From contig NZ_JBQJIK010000034.1 in assembly GCF_052078665.1 (NCBI RefSeq), forward strand, positions 1 through 64,000: 64,000 nt of DNA, read 5' to 3'. Position 1 is the first letter of the stretch. Every line of letters starts with the position of its first letter. Origin of the DNA: Inquilinus sp052078665 (GTDB taxonomy: Bacteria; Pseudomonadota; Alphaproteobacteria; DSM-16000; Inquilinaceae). The notes beneath the pieces are model-generated. The model ran no database searches. It had not been told where the DNA came from and saw only the letters and a list, made by a program, of their open reading frames with translations. Below are positions 1-7,728 of the stretch, piece after piece. The position numbers and the translations under genes were made by a program.

Positions 1-71
1 ACGACGCCGTCGCCGCCCGGCCCGCCGTGCAGCGCGGCCTGCGCGTGCCCGTCCTCGGCAGCCGAGATTGA
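1..71 (+). CDS. 3' end of a glutathione S-transferase-like gene (partial)
   Basis: The frame starting at base 3 is open from the left edge and ends in TGA at 69-71. Its last 22 residues include ARPAVQRGLRVP, which resembles the C-terminal helix that closes many bacterial glutathione S-transferases (a W..RPAVQRG..VP pattern). Only this tail is in the window, so no catalytic region can be judged. The stop codon lies on the edge of an inverted repeat at 70-85. The call rests on one short motif; another all-helical protein tail is possible. Confidence 0.4.
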   Translation, partial: DAVAARPAVQRGLRVPVLGSRD

Positions 72-631
72 CCGAACGATCGGTCGGAGAATTCTTATGG
101 AAACCCTGTTCGTCCCGATCTCGCTGCGGCCTGGCCCATCTGGTATCGTTTCGGCAAGGCAGCGCTCTCGCCATGCCGTTCCCGGACACCACATTCGACG
201 CCGCCACGCTGATCCATGTCGGCATGAACATCGCCGACAAGGCGGCGCTGTTCGCCGAGGTGCGGCGGGTGCTGAAGCTGAAGCCGGGCGCGCGCTTCGG
301 CGTCTACGAGGTGATGCGGATGGCGGAGGGCGAACTGCCCTATCCGATGCCCTGGGCCGCGGCGCCGGAGACCAGCTTCGTCGAGCCGCCGGAGACCTAC
401 CGCCGGCTGCTGCGGCAGGCCGGCTTCACCATCGAGGCGGAGCACGATCGGAGTGAGCTGGCGCTCCGCCTCGGCCGCGAGGCGCGCGAACGGGCCGCCA
501 CCCGGGGTCCTTCGCCGCTCGGCCCCCATCTCCTGATGGGCCCGGGGGCGCCGCAGCGTGTCGCCAACGTCATGGCGGCGGTGGAGCGCGGCTTGATCGC
601 GCCGGTCGAGATCATCGCCCGCGCCGGTTGA
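68..631 (+). pseudogene. Truncated SAM-dependent methyltransferase remnant
   Basis: From about base 122 the frame encodes the second half of a UbiE/type-11 methyltransferase: a strand-loop like VSFRQGSALAMPF, the post-motif segment FDAATLIHVGMNIADK, then AEVRRVLKLKPGARFGVYEV. The N-terminal half, which should carry the glycine-rich SAM-binding loop (GxGxG), is absent. Upstream residues are unrelated, and the nearest ATG (97) lies in a different frame. The best reading is a gene that lost its 5' half by deletion, leaving a fusion to foreign upstream DNA with a TetR-like operator. Residues after 130 look compositionally normal, so the loss may be recent. Expression of the fragment would not give a working enzyme. 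Confidence 0.6.
70..85. promoter_or_regulatory. TetR-type inverted repeat operator candidate
   Basis: GACCGA (70-75) and TCGGTC (80-85) form perfect 6-base arms around ACGA. Operators of this look are typical of TetR-family repressors, which usually sit just upstream of the gene they control. Here an ATG follows at 97, but the frame it opens does not match a known family, so the gene once served by the site may have been deleted. Confidence 0.4.
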
Positions 632-741
632 GCCTGGCCGCCGGCAACCCTTCGCTGCGCGGGCAATGACAGCATCGGGATCTGGCGCAGGCGCTTCCGA
701 TATGATTTCATAAAGAAATCATTTTGCGATCGGAGCGCACC

Positions 742-1239
742 ATGGCCTCGTCCGCCCCCGTCCTGGAGCTCGGGCGCTGGCTGCCCTATCGGATGTTCGT
801 CATCGCCGGCCGGGTGGCGGAGCTGCTGGAGAGCTTCTATGGCCCACGCTGGGGCCTGGGGCTGCCGGCCTGGCGCATCCTGGCGGTGGTGGCCGACCGG
901 CCGGGCGTCAGCGCGCGGGAGATCGCGCGGGCCTGCGGCCTCGACGCGGTCGCGGTCAGCCGCGGCATCGCCCAGCTGGTCGCCCTCGGCTTCGCCCGGC
1001 GCGAGGCCGGGGCGCCGGACCGGCGCTACGCCTCGGTGACGCTGACGGCCGGAGGGGAGGCCGCCTTCGCCGAGATCGCGGCGTTGGCGCGGGCGATCGA
1101 GGCCCGGCTGCTGGCGGCGCTGCCGGAGGCCGAGCGGGCGGCGCTCGACCGCGCCCTCGACCGGCTCGACACCGCCAGCGGCAAGCTTGTCGGCGCCGGC
1201 TGGCGGGCGCTGCTGGCCGAGGCGGAGACAGGGCGGTGA
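742..1239 (+). CDS. MarR-family transcriptional regulator
   Basis: A 165-residue winged-helix regulator. The helix-turn-helix is visible in LPAWRILAVVADRPGVSAREIA followed by LDAVAVSRGIAQLVALGFA, and the wing in the RRYASVTLT stretch, the classic MarR order. MarR proteins bind DNA as dimers and usually release on binding a phenolic or other small ligand. The ATG at 742 is preferred over an upstream TTG at 724 because GGAG sits about 7 bases before it. Its stop overlaps the GTG start of the EamA exporter, so the two are translationally coupled, and the exporter is the natural regulatory target. Ligand unknown. Confidence 0.88.
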   Translation: MASSAPVLELGRWLPYRMFVIAGRVAELLESFYGPRWGLGLPAWRILAVVADRPGVSAREIARACGLDAVAVSRGIAQLVALGFARREAGAPDRRYASVTLTAGGEAAFAEIAALARAIEARLLAALPEAERAALDRALDRLDTASGKLVGAGWRALLAEAETGR

Positions 1240-2099
1240 CCGCGGTCCTGTTCCTGGCCACCGCGCTGCTCTGGGGCGGCGGCGCGCTCGCCACCGCGCT
1301 GCAGGCCGGGCCGGTGGCCGCCACCGTCTCAGTCGGCTACCGCATGGCCGCGGCCGGCCTGCTGATGCTGGCCCTCGGCGCCTTGACCGGCGCCCGGCTG
1401 CGCCTGGCCCGGGCCGAGCTGCCCTGGGTGCTGCTGCAGGGCGTGCTGCTCTTCGGCCTCGCCTTCATCGCCTTCTACCAGGCCACAAGGCTGATCCCGA
1501 GCGGCCTGGCGGCGCTGGTGCTGTCGCTCTCCGCCGTCTTCGCCGGGCTGCTCGGCCGCGTCTTCCTCGGCACCGTTCTGACGCCGCGGCTCTGGGCCGG
1601 GCTCGGCTGCGGCGTGCTCGGCCTCGCCATCGTCTTCGGCGGCGATCTCGGCGCGGTGGCGGCGGACGGGCGCAGCTTGATCGGTTTCGCCTGGGCCGCG
1701 ATGGCGGCGCTGGCCACCGCCGGCGGCACCATCCTCGGCGCCCGCAACCAGCGGCGCGGCATCCCGATTTCGGCGGTGATGGGCTGGGGCGCCCTGACCG
1801 GAGCGGCCGCCGCCTTCGCCTGGTCGGCCGCGGCCGGATCGGCCTTCGCGATCGACACCTCGGCGCGCTATCTCGGCAGCCTGGCCTATCTCGCCATCGC
1901 CGCCTCCTGCATCACCTTCCTGATGTATTTCGACCTGGTCCGCCGCATCGGCCCGGCCCGCACCGCCTACACTTTGGCGCTGGTGCCGGTGGTCGCCCTG
2001 GCGCTGTCGGCCGGCTTCGAAGGCCTCGCCCTCGGCCCCGGCCTGCTGCTCGGCGCGGCCGCGATCCTCTGCGGCAACGTGCTGGTGCTGCGGGGCTAG
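1236..2099 (+). CDS. EamA/DMT-superfamily membrane exporter
   Basis: A 287-residue protein with ten predicted hydrophobic segments in two similar halves, the usual size and build of drug/metabolite (EamA) transporters. Recognisable family features are the early TALLWGGGALATA helix, the middle AALATAGGTILGARNQRR start of the second repeat, and the terminal LLLGAAAILCGNVLVL helix. It starts with GTG inside the stop of the MarR gene, forming a two-gene operon. Its stop TAG overlaps the convergent stop of the LysR gene on the other strand (2096-2099). The substrate cannot be read from sequence; amino acids or toxic metabolites are common for the family. Confidence 0.87.
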   Translation: MTAVLFLATALLWGGGALATALQAGPVAATVSVGYRMAAAGLLMLALGALTGARLRLARAELPWVLLQGVLLFGLAFIAFYQATRLIPSGLAALVLSLSAVFAGLLGRVFLGTVLTPRLWAGLGCGVLGLAIVFGGDLGAVAADGRSLIGFAWAAMAALATAGGTILGARNQRRGIPISAVMGWGALTGAAAAFAWSAAAGSAFAIDTSARYLGSLAYLAIAASCITFLMYFDLVRRIGPARTAYTLALVPVVALALSAGFEGLALGPGLLLGAAAILCGNVLVLRG

Positions 2100-2998
2100 C
2101 CCCGCAGGGCCGGGTCGGCCCGCAGCCCCTCGGCCAGGACATCGACCAGCGCCCGCACCCGGGCGGAGGCGCGGCGGCCCTCCTGGTGCACGACATGGAT
2201 CGGGATCGGCGGCGGTTCGAACTCCTCCATCAAGACCGCCAGCTCTCCGGCCCGGATCGCCGCCGCCGCCTGGTAGGACATCACCCGGGTCAGGCCGCGC
2301 CCCGCCACCGCCGCCGCCACCGCGACATCGGCCTGGTTCACGATCAGCCGGGCCTGCGGCGTGATCGTCTCTGTCTGATGGCCGCGATGGAAGGTCCAGT
2401 CGCGCAGCGTCGAGCCCTGGAAGAACGGGATCGCCTCGTGCTCCGCCAGCTCGGCCGGGCTGCGCGGCGTGCCATGCGCCGCCAGATAGGCGGGCGCGGC
2501 GCAGACGATCCGCCGCACCGAGCCGACGCGGATGGCGCTGAGGCCGGAATCCGGCAACTCGGCGATGCGCACGGCGACGTCGTAGCCCTCCTCGGCCAGG
2601 GGAACGATGCGGTCGATGAAGAAGCTGCGCACCACCAGCCCCGGATAACGGCCGGCGACGTCGAACAGCACCGGCGCCACATGCAGCCGGCCGAACAGCA
2701 CCGGCGCCGTCACCGCGACCGGCCCGCGCGGCTCGGCATGCAGCCCGGCCGCGGCGGCCTCGGCCTCCTCGATCTCGGCCAGGATGCGGCGGCAATCCTC
2801 CAGGAAGCGGGTGCCGGCCTCGGTCAACCGGACCACGCGGGTGGTCCGGTGCAGCAGGCGGGCGCCGATCCGCTCCTCCACCGCCGCCACCGCCCGGGTC
2901 ACCGCGGGCGGCGACAGGGCCAGGCGCCGGGCCGCCGGGGCGAAGCCGCTGGCCTCGGCCACGGCGACGAAGATGCGCATGCTGTCCAGCCGGTCCAT
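2096..2998 (-). CDS. LysR-family transcriptional regulator
   Basis: A 300-residue LysR protein starting MDRLDSMRIFVAVAEASGF, with the N-terminal winged HTH (FAPAARRLALSPPAVTRAVAAVE, then IGARLLHRTTRVVRLTEAG) and a two-lobe substrate-binding domain. It is of the CrgA/DsdC-like group that carries the PVAVTAPVLFGRLHVAP segment after the linker. It is divergent from the GST/oxidoreductase pair across about 110 bases containing an inverted repeat, so it most likely controls that pair and itself. Effector unknown. Confidence 0.88.
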   Translation of the reverse strand: MDRLDSMRIFVAVAEASGFAPAARRLALSPPAVTRAVAAVEERIGARLLHRTTRVVRLTEAGTRFLEDCRRILAEIEEAEAAAAGLHAEPRGPVAVTAPVLFGRLHVAPVLFDVAGRYPGLVVRSFFIDRIVPLAEEGYDVAVRIAELPDSGLSAIRVGSVRRIVCAAPAYLAAHGTPRSPAELAEHEAIPFFQGSTLRDWTFHRGHQTETITPQARLIVNQADVAVAAAVAGRGLTRVMSYQAAAAIRAGELAVLMEEFEPPPIPIHVVHQEGRRASARVRALVDVLAEGLRADPALRG

Positions 2999-3041
2999 CG
3001 GATTATTCCGCTGATTGAAACGGTGATCTGTCAAGCGCGCA

Positions 3042-3056
3042 CATTCTCCACGAATG
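3042..3056. promoter_or_regulatory. Inverted repeat in the LysR/GST divergent promoter
   Basis: CATTC (3042-3046) and GAATG (3052-3056) are perfect arms around five bases, midway between the divergent LysR and GST starts. It is not a textbook T-N11-A LysR box, but position and symmetry make it a reasonable operator candidate. Confidence 0.35.
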
Positions 3057-3106
3057 AAGGAATGGGCATCTTGGTGAGGCGAATTCTCATCCGAAAGGCC
3101 GCCGCC

Positions 3107-3736
3107 ATGCCTGTTCCCGCCCAGCCCATCCGCCTCTACCGCTTCGGCCTGTCCGGCCATTCCCACCGGGTCGAGCTGTTCCTGTCGCTGCTGGGCCTGC
3201 CCTTCGAGGCGATCGACGTCGACCTGCCGGGCGGCGCGCACAAGACCCCGGGCTTCCTGGTGCGCAGCCCCTTCGGCCAGGTGCCGGCGATCGAGGATGG
3301 CGATGTCGCCCTGGCCGACAGCAACGCCATCCTGGTCTATCTCGCCGGCCGCTACGACGAGGCCGGGCGCTGGCTGCCGCGCGACCCGCTGGCCGCGGCG
3401 GAGGTGCAGCGCTGGCTGTCGGTCGCCGCGGGCTTCCTGGCCTATGGCCCGGCGGTGGCGCGACTGGTCACCGTGTTCAAGGCCCAGCTCGACCATGAGC
3501 GTGCCAAGGCGATCGCCGCCCGGCTCTACGGGGTGATGGAGGCGCATCTGGCCCGGGGCGGCTTCCTCGCCGGGCCGCGGCCGACCATCGCCGACATCGC
3601 GAACTACACCTACACCGCGGTGGCGCCGGAGGGCGGGGTCTCGCTGCAGACTTACCCGAACATCCGCGCCTGGCTCGCCCGGGTCGAGGCGCTGCCCGGC
3701 TTCGTGCCGATGCCGCGCACCGCCGTGGCCGCCTGA
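3107..3736 (+). CDS. Glutathione S-transferase family protein
   Basis: A 209-residue soluble protein. The N-terminal thioredoxin-like domain runs to about residue 80: LYRFGLSGHSHRVELFLSLL holds the glutathione-contact serine region, followed by the cis-proline loop GQVPAIEDG and the ADSNAILVYLA motif. The C-terminal helical domain ends with PTIADIANYTY, the N-capping box of GSTs. The ATG at 3107 follows a weak ribosome site. It lies 28 bases before the flavin/iron-sulfur oxidoreductase, in what looks like a two-gene operon divergent from LysR. A role in glutathione-dependent detoxification together with the oxidoreductase is inference. Confidence 0.85.
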   Translation: MPVPAQPIRLYRFGLSGHSHRVELFLSLLGLPFEAIDVDLPGGAHKTPGFLVRSPFGQVPAIEDGDVALADSNAILVYLAGRYDEAGRWLPRDPLAAAEVQRWLSVAAGFLAYGPAVARLVTVFKAQLDHERAKAIAARLYGVMEAHLARGGFLAGPRPTIADIANYTYTAVAPEGGVSLQTYPNIRAWLARVEALPGFVPMPRTAVAA

Positions 3737-3764
3737 AGGCCGCTCCGCATCGCCGAGGTGCACC

Positions 3765-5873
3765 ATGCCCGACACCGCCCCCGCGCCGCTGCCCGGCTGG
3801 CCGCATGACGAGCCGACCTTCCATCCCGGCGAGCTGGCCGCCCAGGCCCGGGCCGGGGTGCGCGAGCGCATGGCGCCGGCCGGCCGCCGGGCGATCCGCG
3901 GCATCATGCCGGACCAGCATCGCGACTTCTTCGCCATGCTGCCCTTCGTCGTGGTCGGCAGCCTCGACCGGCAGGGCCGGCCCTGGGCCTCGATCCTGTC
4001 CGGCCGACCGGGCTTCCTGCGCTCGCCCGACCCGCGCACCCTGACCGTGGCGGCGCGGCCGGCCTATGGCGACCCGCTGGGCGACAACCTGGCCGCCGGC
4101 GCGCCGGTCGGGCTGCTCGGCATCCAGCTGGAGACGCGGCGGCGCAACCGGATGAACGGCACGGTCAGCGAATGGGCCGATGGCCGCTTCGCCGTCACGG
4201 TCGGGCAGAGCTTCGGCAACTGCCCGCAATACATCCAGGCGCGCCGGCCCAGCTTCGTCGCCGAACCGGACAGCCTGGGCACGCCGCGGCCGGTGCATGC
4301 CGAAGGACCGGTGCTCTCCGAGAGGGCCACGGCGCTGGTCGCGGCTTCCGACACCTTCTTCATCGCCACCCGCTCGGCTGACGCCGAGCAGAGCGACGCG
4401 CCGTCCGAGGGCGTCGACGTCTCGCATCGCGGCGGCCGGCCTGGCTTCGTCCGCGTGGCGGAGGAGGACGGGCAGACGGTGCTGACCGCGCCGGACTTCG
4501 TCGGCAACTTCTACTTCAACACCTTCGGCAACATCGAGGCCGACCCGCGCGCCGGCCTGGTCTTCGTCGATTTCGACACCGGCGGCGTGCTGCTGCTGAC
4601 CGGCACCGCCGAGGTGGTGTGGGACGGGCCGGAGGTCGCGGCCTTCGCCGGGGCCGAGCGGCTGCTGCGCGTCCGGGTGGAGGAGGGGCGGTGGATCGAG
4701 GATGCTGTGCCGCTGCGCTGGTCGGCGCCGCAGCAGGCGTCGCAGCTCGCCGCCACCGGCACCTGGGAGGAGGCCGGCCGGGCGGCGAAGGCCGAGGCGG
4801 CGCGCAACACGCTGCAGCCCTTCAGCGTGACCCGGATCGTGCAGGAGAGCGCGACGATCCGCTCCTTCGTGCTGGAGCCGGCGGATGGCGGCAGCGTCGT
4901 CGCCCACCAGCCGGGCCAGTTCCTGCCGATCGCGCTCGACATCCCCGGCCGCGACCAGCCGGTCCGGCGCACCTACACCCTGTCCGACGCGCCGGACGGC
5001 CGGGCGTATCGGATCAGCATCAAGCGCGCGGCCGCGGCCGGCGACCGGCCCGGTTTGGCGAGCAACTGGCTGCACGACCATGTCCGGGTCGGCGACACCA
5101 TCCGCGCCCTGGCGCCGCGCGGCGACTTCGGGCTCGACGCCGACAGCCGCCGGCCGGTGCTGCTGCTCTCGGCCGGCGTTGGGGTGACGCCGATGATCGC
5201 GATGCTGAACCACCTCATCGGCCGCAATCCGGAGCGGCTGCGACATCCCGGCCGCGGCCTCTGGTTCGTCCACGCCGCGCGCGACGGGGCGGAGCATGCC
5301 TTCGCCGACCATCTGCGGGCGCTGGCGGCGCGGGCGCCGACCCTGACCGTCCATGTCCGCTACAGCCGGCCGCGGCCGCAGGACGTCCCGGGCCGCGACT
5401 ATGACGGCGCCGGCCATATCGACGCCGAACTGCTGCGCCGGCTGCTGCCGCTCGACGATTACGACGTCTATCTCTGCGGTCCCGCCGGCTTCATGCAGGC
5501 GATGCGCGAGATCCTGGGTACCCTCGGCGTGCGGCCGGAGCGGATCCGCAGCGAGGCCTTCGCCGCCGGATCGGCCGCGCCGGCGGATGCCGCGGCCCTG
5601 CCTCCCGCGGTCGCCACCGCCGAGGTCGAGTTCCGCGCCTCCGGCCGCCGCGTCGCGTGGGACCCGTCCAAGGGCTCGCTGCTCGACCTCGCCGAGGCAG
5701 CCGGGATCGAGGCGCCGTGGAGCTGCCGCTCCGGCCTCTGCGGCACCTGCGCCGCGCGGGTGGCGGAGGGCGCCGTGACCTATGCTGAGCCGCCGGCCGG
5801 CGCGCCCCGGCCCGGCGAGGCGCTGGTCTGCTGCGCCATGCCCGCCAGCGGCCGGGTGGTGCTGGAGCTGTAG
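3765..5873 (+). CDS. Three-part oxidoreductase: PNPOx-like, ferredoxin reductase and 2Fe-2S ferredoxin domains
   Basis: A 702-residue fusion. Residues about 50-300 form a pyridoxamine-phosphate-oxidase-like split barrel (FFAMLPFVVVGSLDRQGRPW, later FYFNTFGNIEADPRAGLVF). Residues about 350-580 are a ferredoxin-NADP reductase module, with the FAD motif RTYTLS at 402-407 and the nucleotide loop AGVGVTPM near 470. The C-terminus is a plant-type 2Fe-2S ferredoxin with cysteines at about 654, 659, 662 and 689/690. Electrons would flow NAD(P)H to FAD to 2Fe-2S and possibly to the split-barrel flavin site. This domain order is known in proteobacterial proteins annotated as pyridoxamine 5'-phosphate oxidase family, with no firm substrate. 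It pairs with the upstream GST gene. Confidence 0.85.
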   Translation: MPDTAPAPLPGWPHDEPTFHPGELAAQARAGVRERMAPAGRRAIRGIMPDQHRDFFAMLPFVVVGSLDRQGRPWASILSGRPGFLRSPDPRTLTVAARPAYGDPLGDNLAAGAPVGLLGIQLETRRRNRMNGTVSEWADGRFAVTVGQSFGNCPQYIQARRPSFVAEPDSLGTPRPVHAEGPVLSERATALVAASDTFFIATRSADAEQSDAPSEGVDVSHRGGRPGFVRVAEEDGQTVLTAPDFVGNFYFNTFGNIEADPRAGLVFVDFDTGGVLLLTGTAEVVWDGPEVAAFAGAERLLRVRVEEGRWIEDAVPLRWSAPQQASQLAATGTWEEAGRAAKAEAARNTLQPFSVTRIVQESATIRSFVLEPADGGSVVAHQPGQFLPIALDIPGRDQPVRRTYTLSDAPDGRAYRISIKRAAAAGDRPGLASNWLHDHVRVGDTIRALAPRGDFGLDADSRRPVLLLSAGVGVTPMIAMLNHLIGRNPERLRHPGRGLWFVHAARDGAEHAFADHLRALAARAPTLTVHVRYSRPRPQDVPGRDYDGAGHIDAELLRRLLPLDDYDVYLCGPAGFMQAMREILGTLGVRPERIRSEAFAAGSAAPADAAALPPAVATAEVEFRASGRRVAWDPSKGSLLDLAEAAGIEAPWSCRSGLCGTCAARVAEGAVTYAEPPAGAPRPGEALVCCAMPASGRVVLEL

Positions 5874-5963
5874 GCCAGGCATTCCTCTCAAATCCGGAAC
5901 CAAATCCTGCCCTCATGCGTTCGATCGGTCCTGTGGGTGGGGGAGCGCCTTCGGCGCATCGGC

Positions 5964-6554
5964 ATGTCGCTCGGACAAAGGCTCGGCGGATTGAAGAGCA
6001 GGACCGTGGTCTGGCTGACCACGGGCGTCGGCGGCTTCCTGGCCGCCGGGCTGGTCCTGGTCATGACCATCGCCTCCTACCGCACCGACCAGCCGGTGCC
6101 GAAGCTGTCCCCCGGCGCGCCGATCGAGGCCGGCGAATGGCGCGTCGTGCCGCTGTCCGCGCGGATCGCCACCACCACCCCGGACGGGCGGAAGGTCCGG
6201 GACGGCCGGAAGGCCCTGGTGGTGGAGATGGATCTGACCAACCGCACCGCCGCCTCCAGCAACAGCTTTGCCCGCCTGCTGGCCCTGGATCCTTCGGTCG
6301 GCGCCGAGGACCGGCCGACCTACATGCTGCTGCGCGACCAGGACCTGCTGTGGGAGCTGCACCCCGACATGACGGAGCGGGTGGCCGCGGTCTGGACGAT
6401 GCCGCAGGGCGCGGCCCTGCCGCCGGTGCTGACCTTCGCGGTCCACACCTCGGACTACAAGCGGCGGGACAATCTCTGGGGCCATTCCGGCTGGTACAAC
6501 CGGCATGTGCTCGGCACCCTCGACCTGCCCGTCCAGGCGCCGGATCCGGCATGA
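5964..6554 (+). CDS. Membrane-anchored extracytoplasmic protein, unknown family
   Basis: About 196 residues. One N-terminal membrane helix (residues about 15-38, VVWLTTGVGGFLAAGLVLVM) is followed by a domain of about 150 residues rich in beta-strand patterns, with ALVVEMDLTNRT at its core. The pattern of an extended strand with V/L alternation then a hydrophilic turn recalls Ig-like DUF4352-type folds, but this is inference. An alternative GTG start at 5937 adds nine mostly basic residues; neither start has a strong ribosome site. It overlaps the next gene by ATGA, the first of three coupled genes that each encode one helix plus one outside domain. Confidence 0.65.
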   Translation: MSLGQRLGGLKSRTVVWLTTGVGGFLAAGLVLVMTIASYRTDQPVPKLSPGAPIEAGEWRVVPLSARIATTTPDGRKVRDGRKALVVEMDLTNRTAASSNSFARLLALDPSVGAEDRPTYMLLRDQDLLWELHPDMTERVAAVWTMPQGAALPPVLTFAVHTSDYKRRDNLWGHSGWYNRHVLGTLDLPVQAPDPA

Positions 6555-7132
6555 TGCGGTGGCTCGGCCGACTGGCGGCGCTGCTGGTCGCCGCCCTCCT
6601 GCTGCTGGCGATGCAGTGGACCACGCCTCTCTATGACGAGATGATCGCGGCGATCCCGTCCGGCGGGCAGATCGGCGACACGGTCGCGGCCCGGAAGTTC
6701 ACCATCCGGATCGAGACGATCCAGTTCGCCCGGCAGCTGCGCTTCGAGGCCTATGGCAAGGAGGAGGTGCGCGACACCTCCGGCCTCTGGGCGATCGTTA
6801 CCGCGACCCTGGCCGCGCGGTCCGAGACCATGACAGTGAACGACGCCTATTGGGAGGGGCCGACCGGGCTGCTCTATTCCCACAGCAACCGGCTGTCCGG
6901 CGTCAGGCCGCTGCTGGCCGGCGCCTTGCTCCAGCCCGGCCTGCCGCGGCGCGGCTGGTTCATCTTCGAGATCCGCGAGGACCAGGCCCGGGGCGCCACC
7001 TTCGTGGCCCCGAATGCCGGCCTCATCCCGCTCGATTCCATCGTCCGCGTCAGGCTCGGCACCGGCGGCGACGGCGCCCTGCCGATCCTCGACAGCCTGG
7101 ATCTCGACCGCACGCCGGGGACGATCGAATGA
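6551..7132 (+). CDS. Membrane-anchored extracytoplasmic protein, DUF4352-like
   Basis: A 193-residue protein: N-terminal anchor or signal (residues about 4-22, WLGRLAALLVAALLLLAMQ) and an outside domain containing SGLWAIVTATLAARSETM and RRGWFIFEIRED. That core (an xGxWxxVxxxxxx strand, a later W/F-x-F-E-I strand) looks like the Ig-like DUF4352/TelC-associated domains seen mostly in actinobacteria. The start ATG overlaps the previous stop and its own stop overlaps the next start, so expression is coupled. Function unknown. Confidence 0.65.
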   Translation: MMRWLGRLAALLVAALLLLAMQWTTPLYDEMIAAIPSGGQIGDTVAARKFTIRIETIQFARQLRFEAYGKEEVRDTSGLWAIVTATLAARSETMTVNDAYWEGPTGLLYSHSNRLSGVRPLLAGALLQPGLPRRGWFIFEIREDQARGATFVAPNAGLIPLDSIVRVRLGTGGDGALPILDSLDLDRTPGTIE

Positions 7133-7725
7133 CCACGGTCGAACAGCCGGACGAGGACACCGCCCTCGTCCCGACCGACCGCGGCGAGCGGCGGTGGCGC
7201 CGTCTCAGCCTCTGGGGGCTGCTGGTGGCGCTGCCCGTCACCTTCCTGCTGTCCGCCAGAGGGGATTTGGAGGAGTGGTGGCAGGGCCAGGAGCTGTTCG
7301 AGCAGTCGGTGCCCGCCGGGTCCGAGATCCGCTTCGCCGGCGCCGATTGGCGGCTGGAGACGGTCGAGGTCCTGCCGCTGAAGCAGTCGGGATGGCCGCG
7401 CCGGCAGGGACAGGGCACGCCCGTCCGGGTTCGCTTCGCCGTCACCGTGCGCGACCTTGGGATCGACGTGCTGTGGCGGCGCTGCCGGGTGTTGCTGCGG
7501 GACGACCAGGGGCATCGCTGGTCGGCCGGCAGCTTCGGCGGCCCGCGCTCGACCGAGGGCGCGATGACCTGCGGCGCCGCGACGCTGGAGCCGCGGGCGC
7601 CCGGCACGGTGCTGCGGATCGAGCACGACTTCACCGTCCCGCATGACGCAGCCGCGATCGTGGAGCCGACCGTCAGCATGGATGGCGAGCGGCCGTCCTA
7701 CCTGCGCTTCCGGCGCGGCGGCTGA
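7129..7725 (+). CDS. Membrane-anchored extracytoplasmic protein, unknown family
   Basis: A 198-residue protein, third of the coupled set. A cytoplasmic N-terminus of about 25 charged residues leads into a short membrane helix (SLWGLLVALPVTFLLS, about 26-41) and then an outside domain with VRVRFAVTVRDLGIDVLWRRC as its central strand. Two cysteines about 45 residues apart (in RRCRVLL and MTCGAAT) could form a disulfide outside the cell membrane. The arrangement matches its two neighbours without clear sequence identity between them. Its stop lies four bases from the convergent stop of the polytopic membrane protein. Function unknown. Confidence 0.65.
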   Translation: MTTVEQPDEDTALVPTDRGERRWRRLSLWGLLVALPVTFLLSARGDLEEWWQGQELFEQSVPAGSEIRFAGADWRLETVEVLPLKQSGWPRRQGQGTPVRVRFAVTVRDLGIDVLWRRCRVLLRDDQGHRWSAGSFGGPRSTEGAMTCGAATLEPRAPGTVLRIEHDFTVPHDAAAIVEPTVSMDGERPSYLRFRRGG

Positions 7726-7728
7726 GCC

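Noticed and set aside
1329..2795. A 488-residue open frame antisense to the EamA gene
   Set aside because: Its protein is Arg/Gly/Ala/Pro noise typical of GC-rich shadow frames; the EamA and LysR genes fully explain the region.
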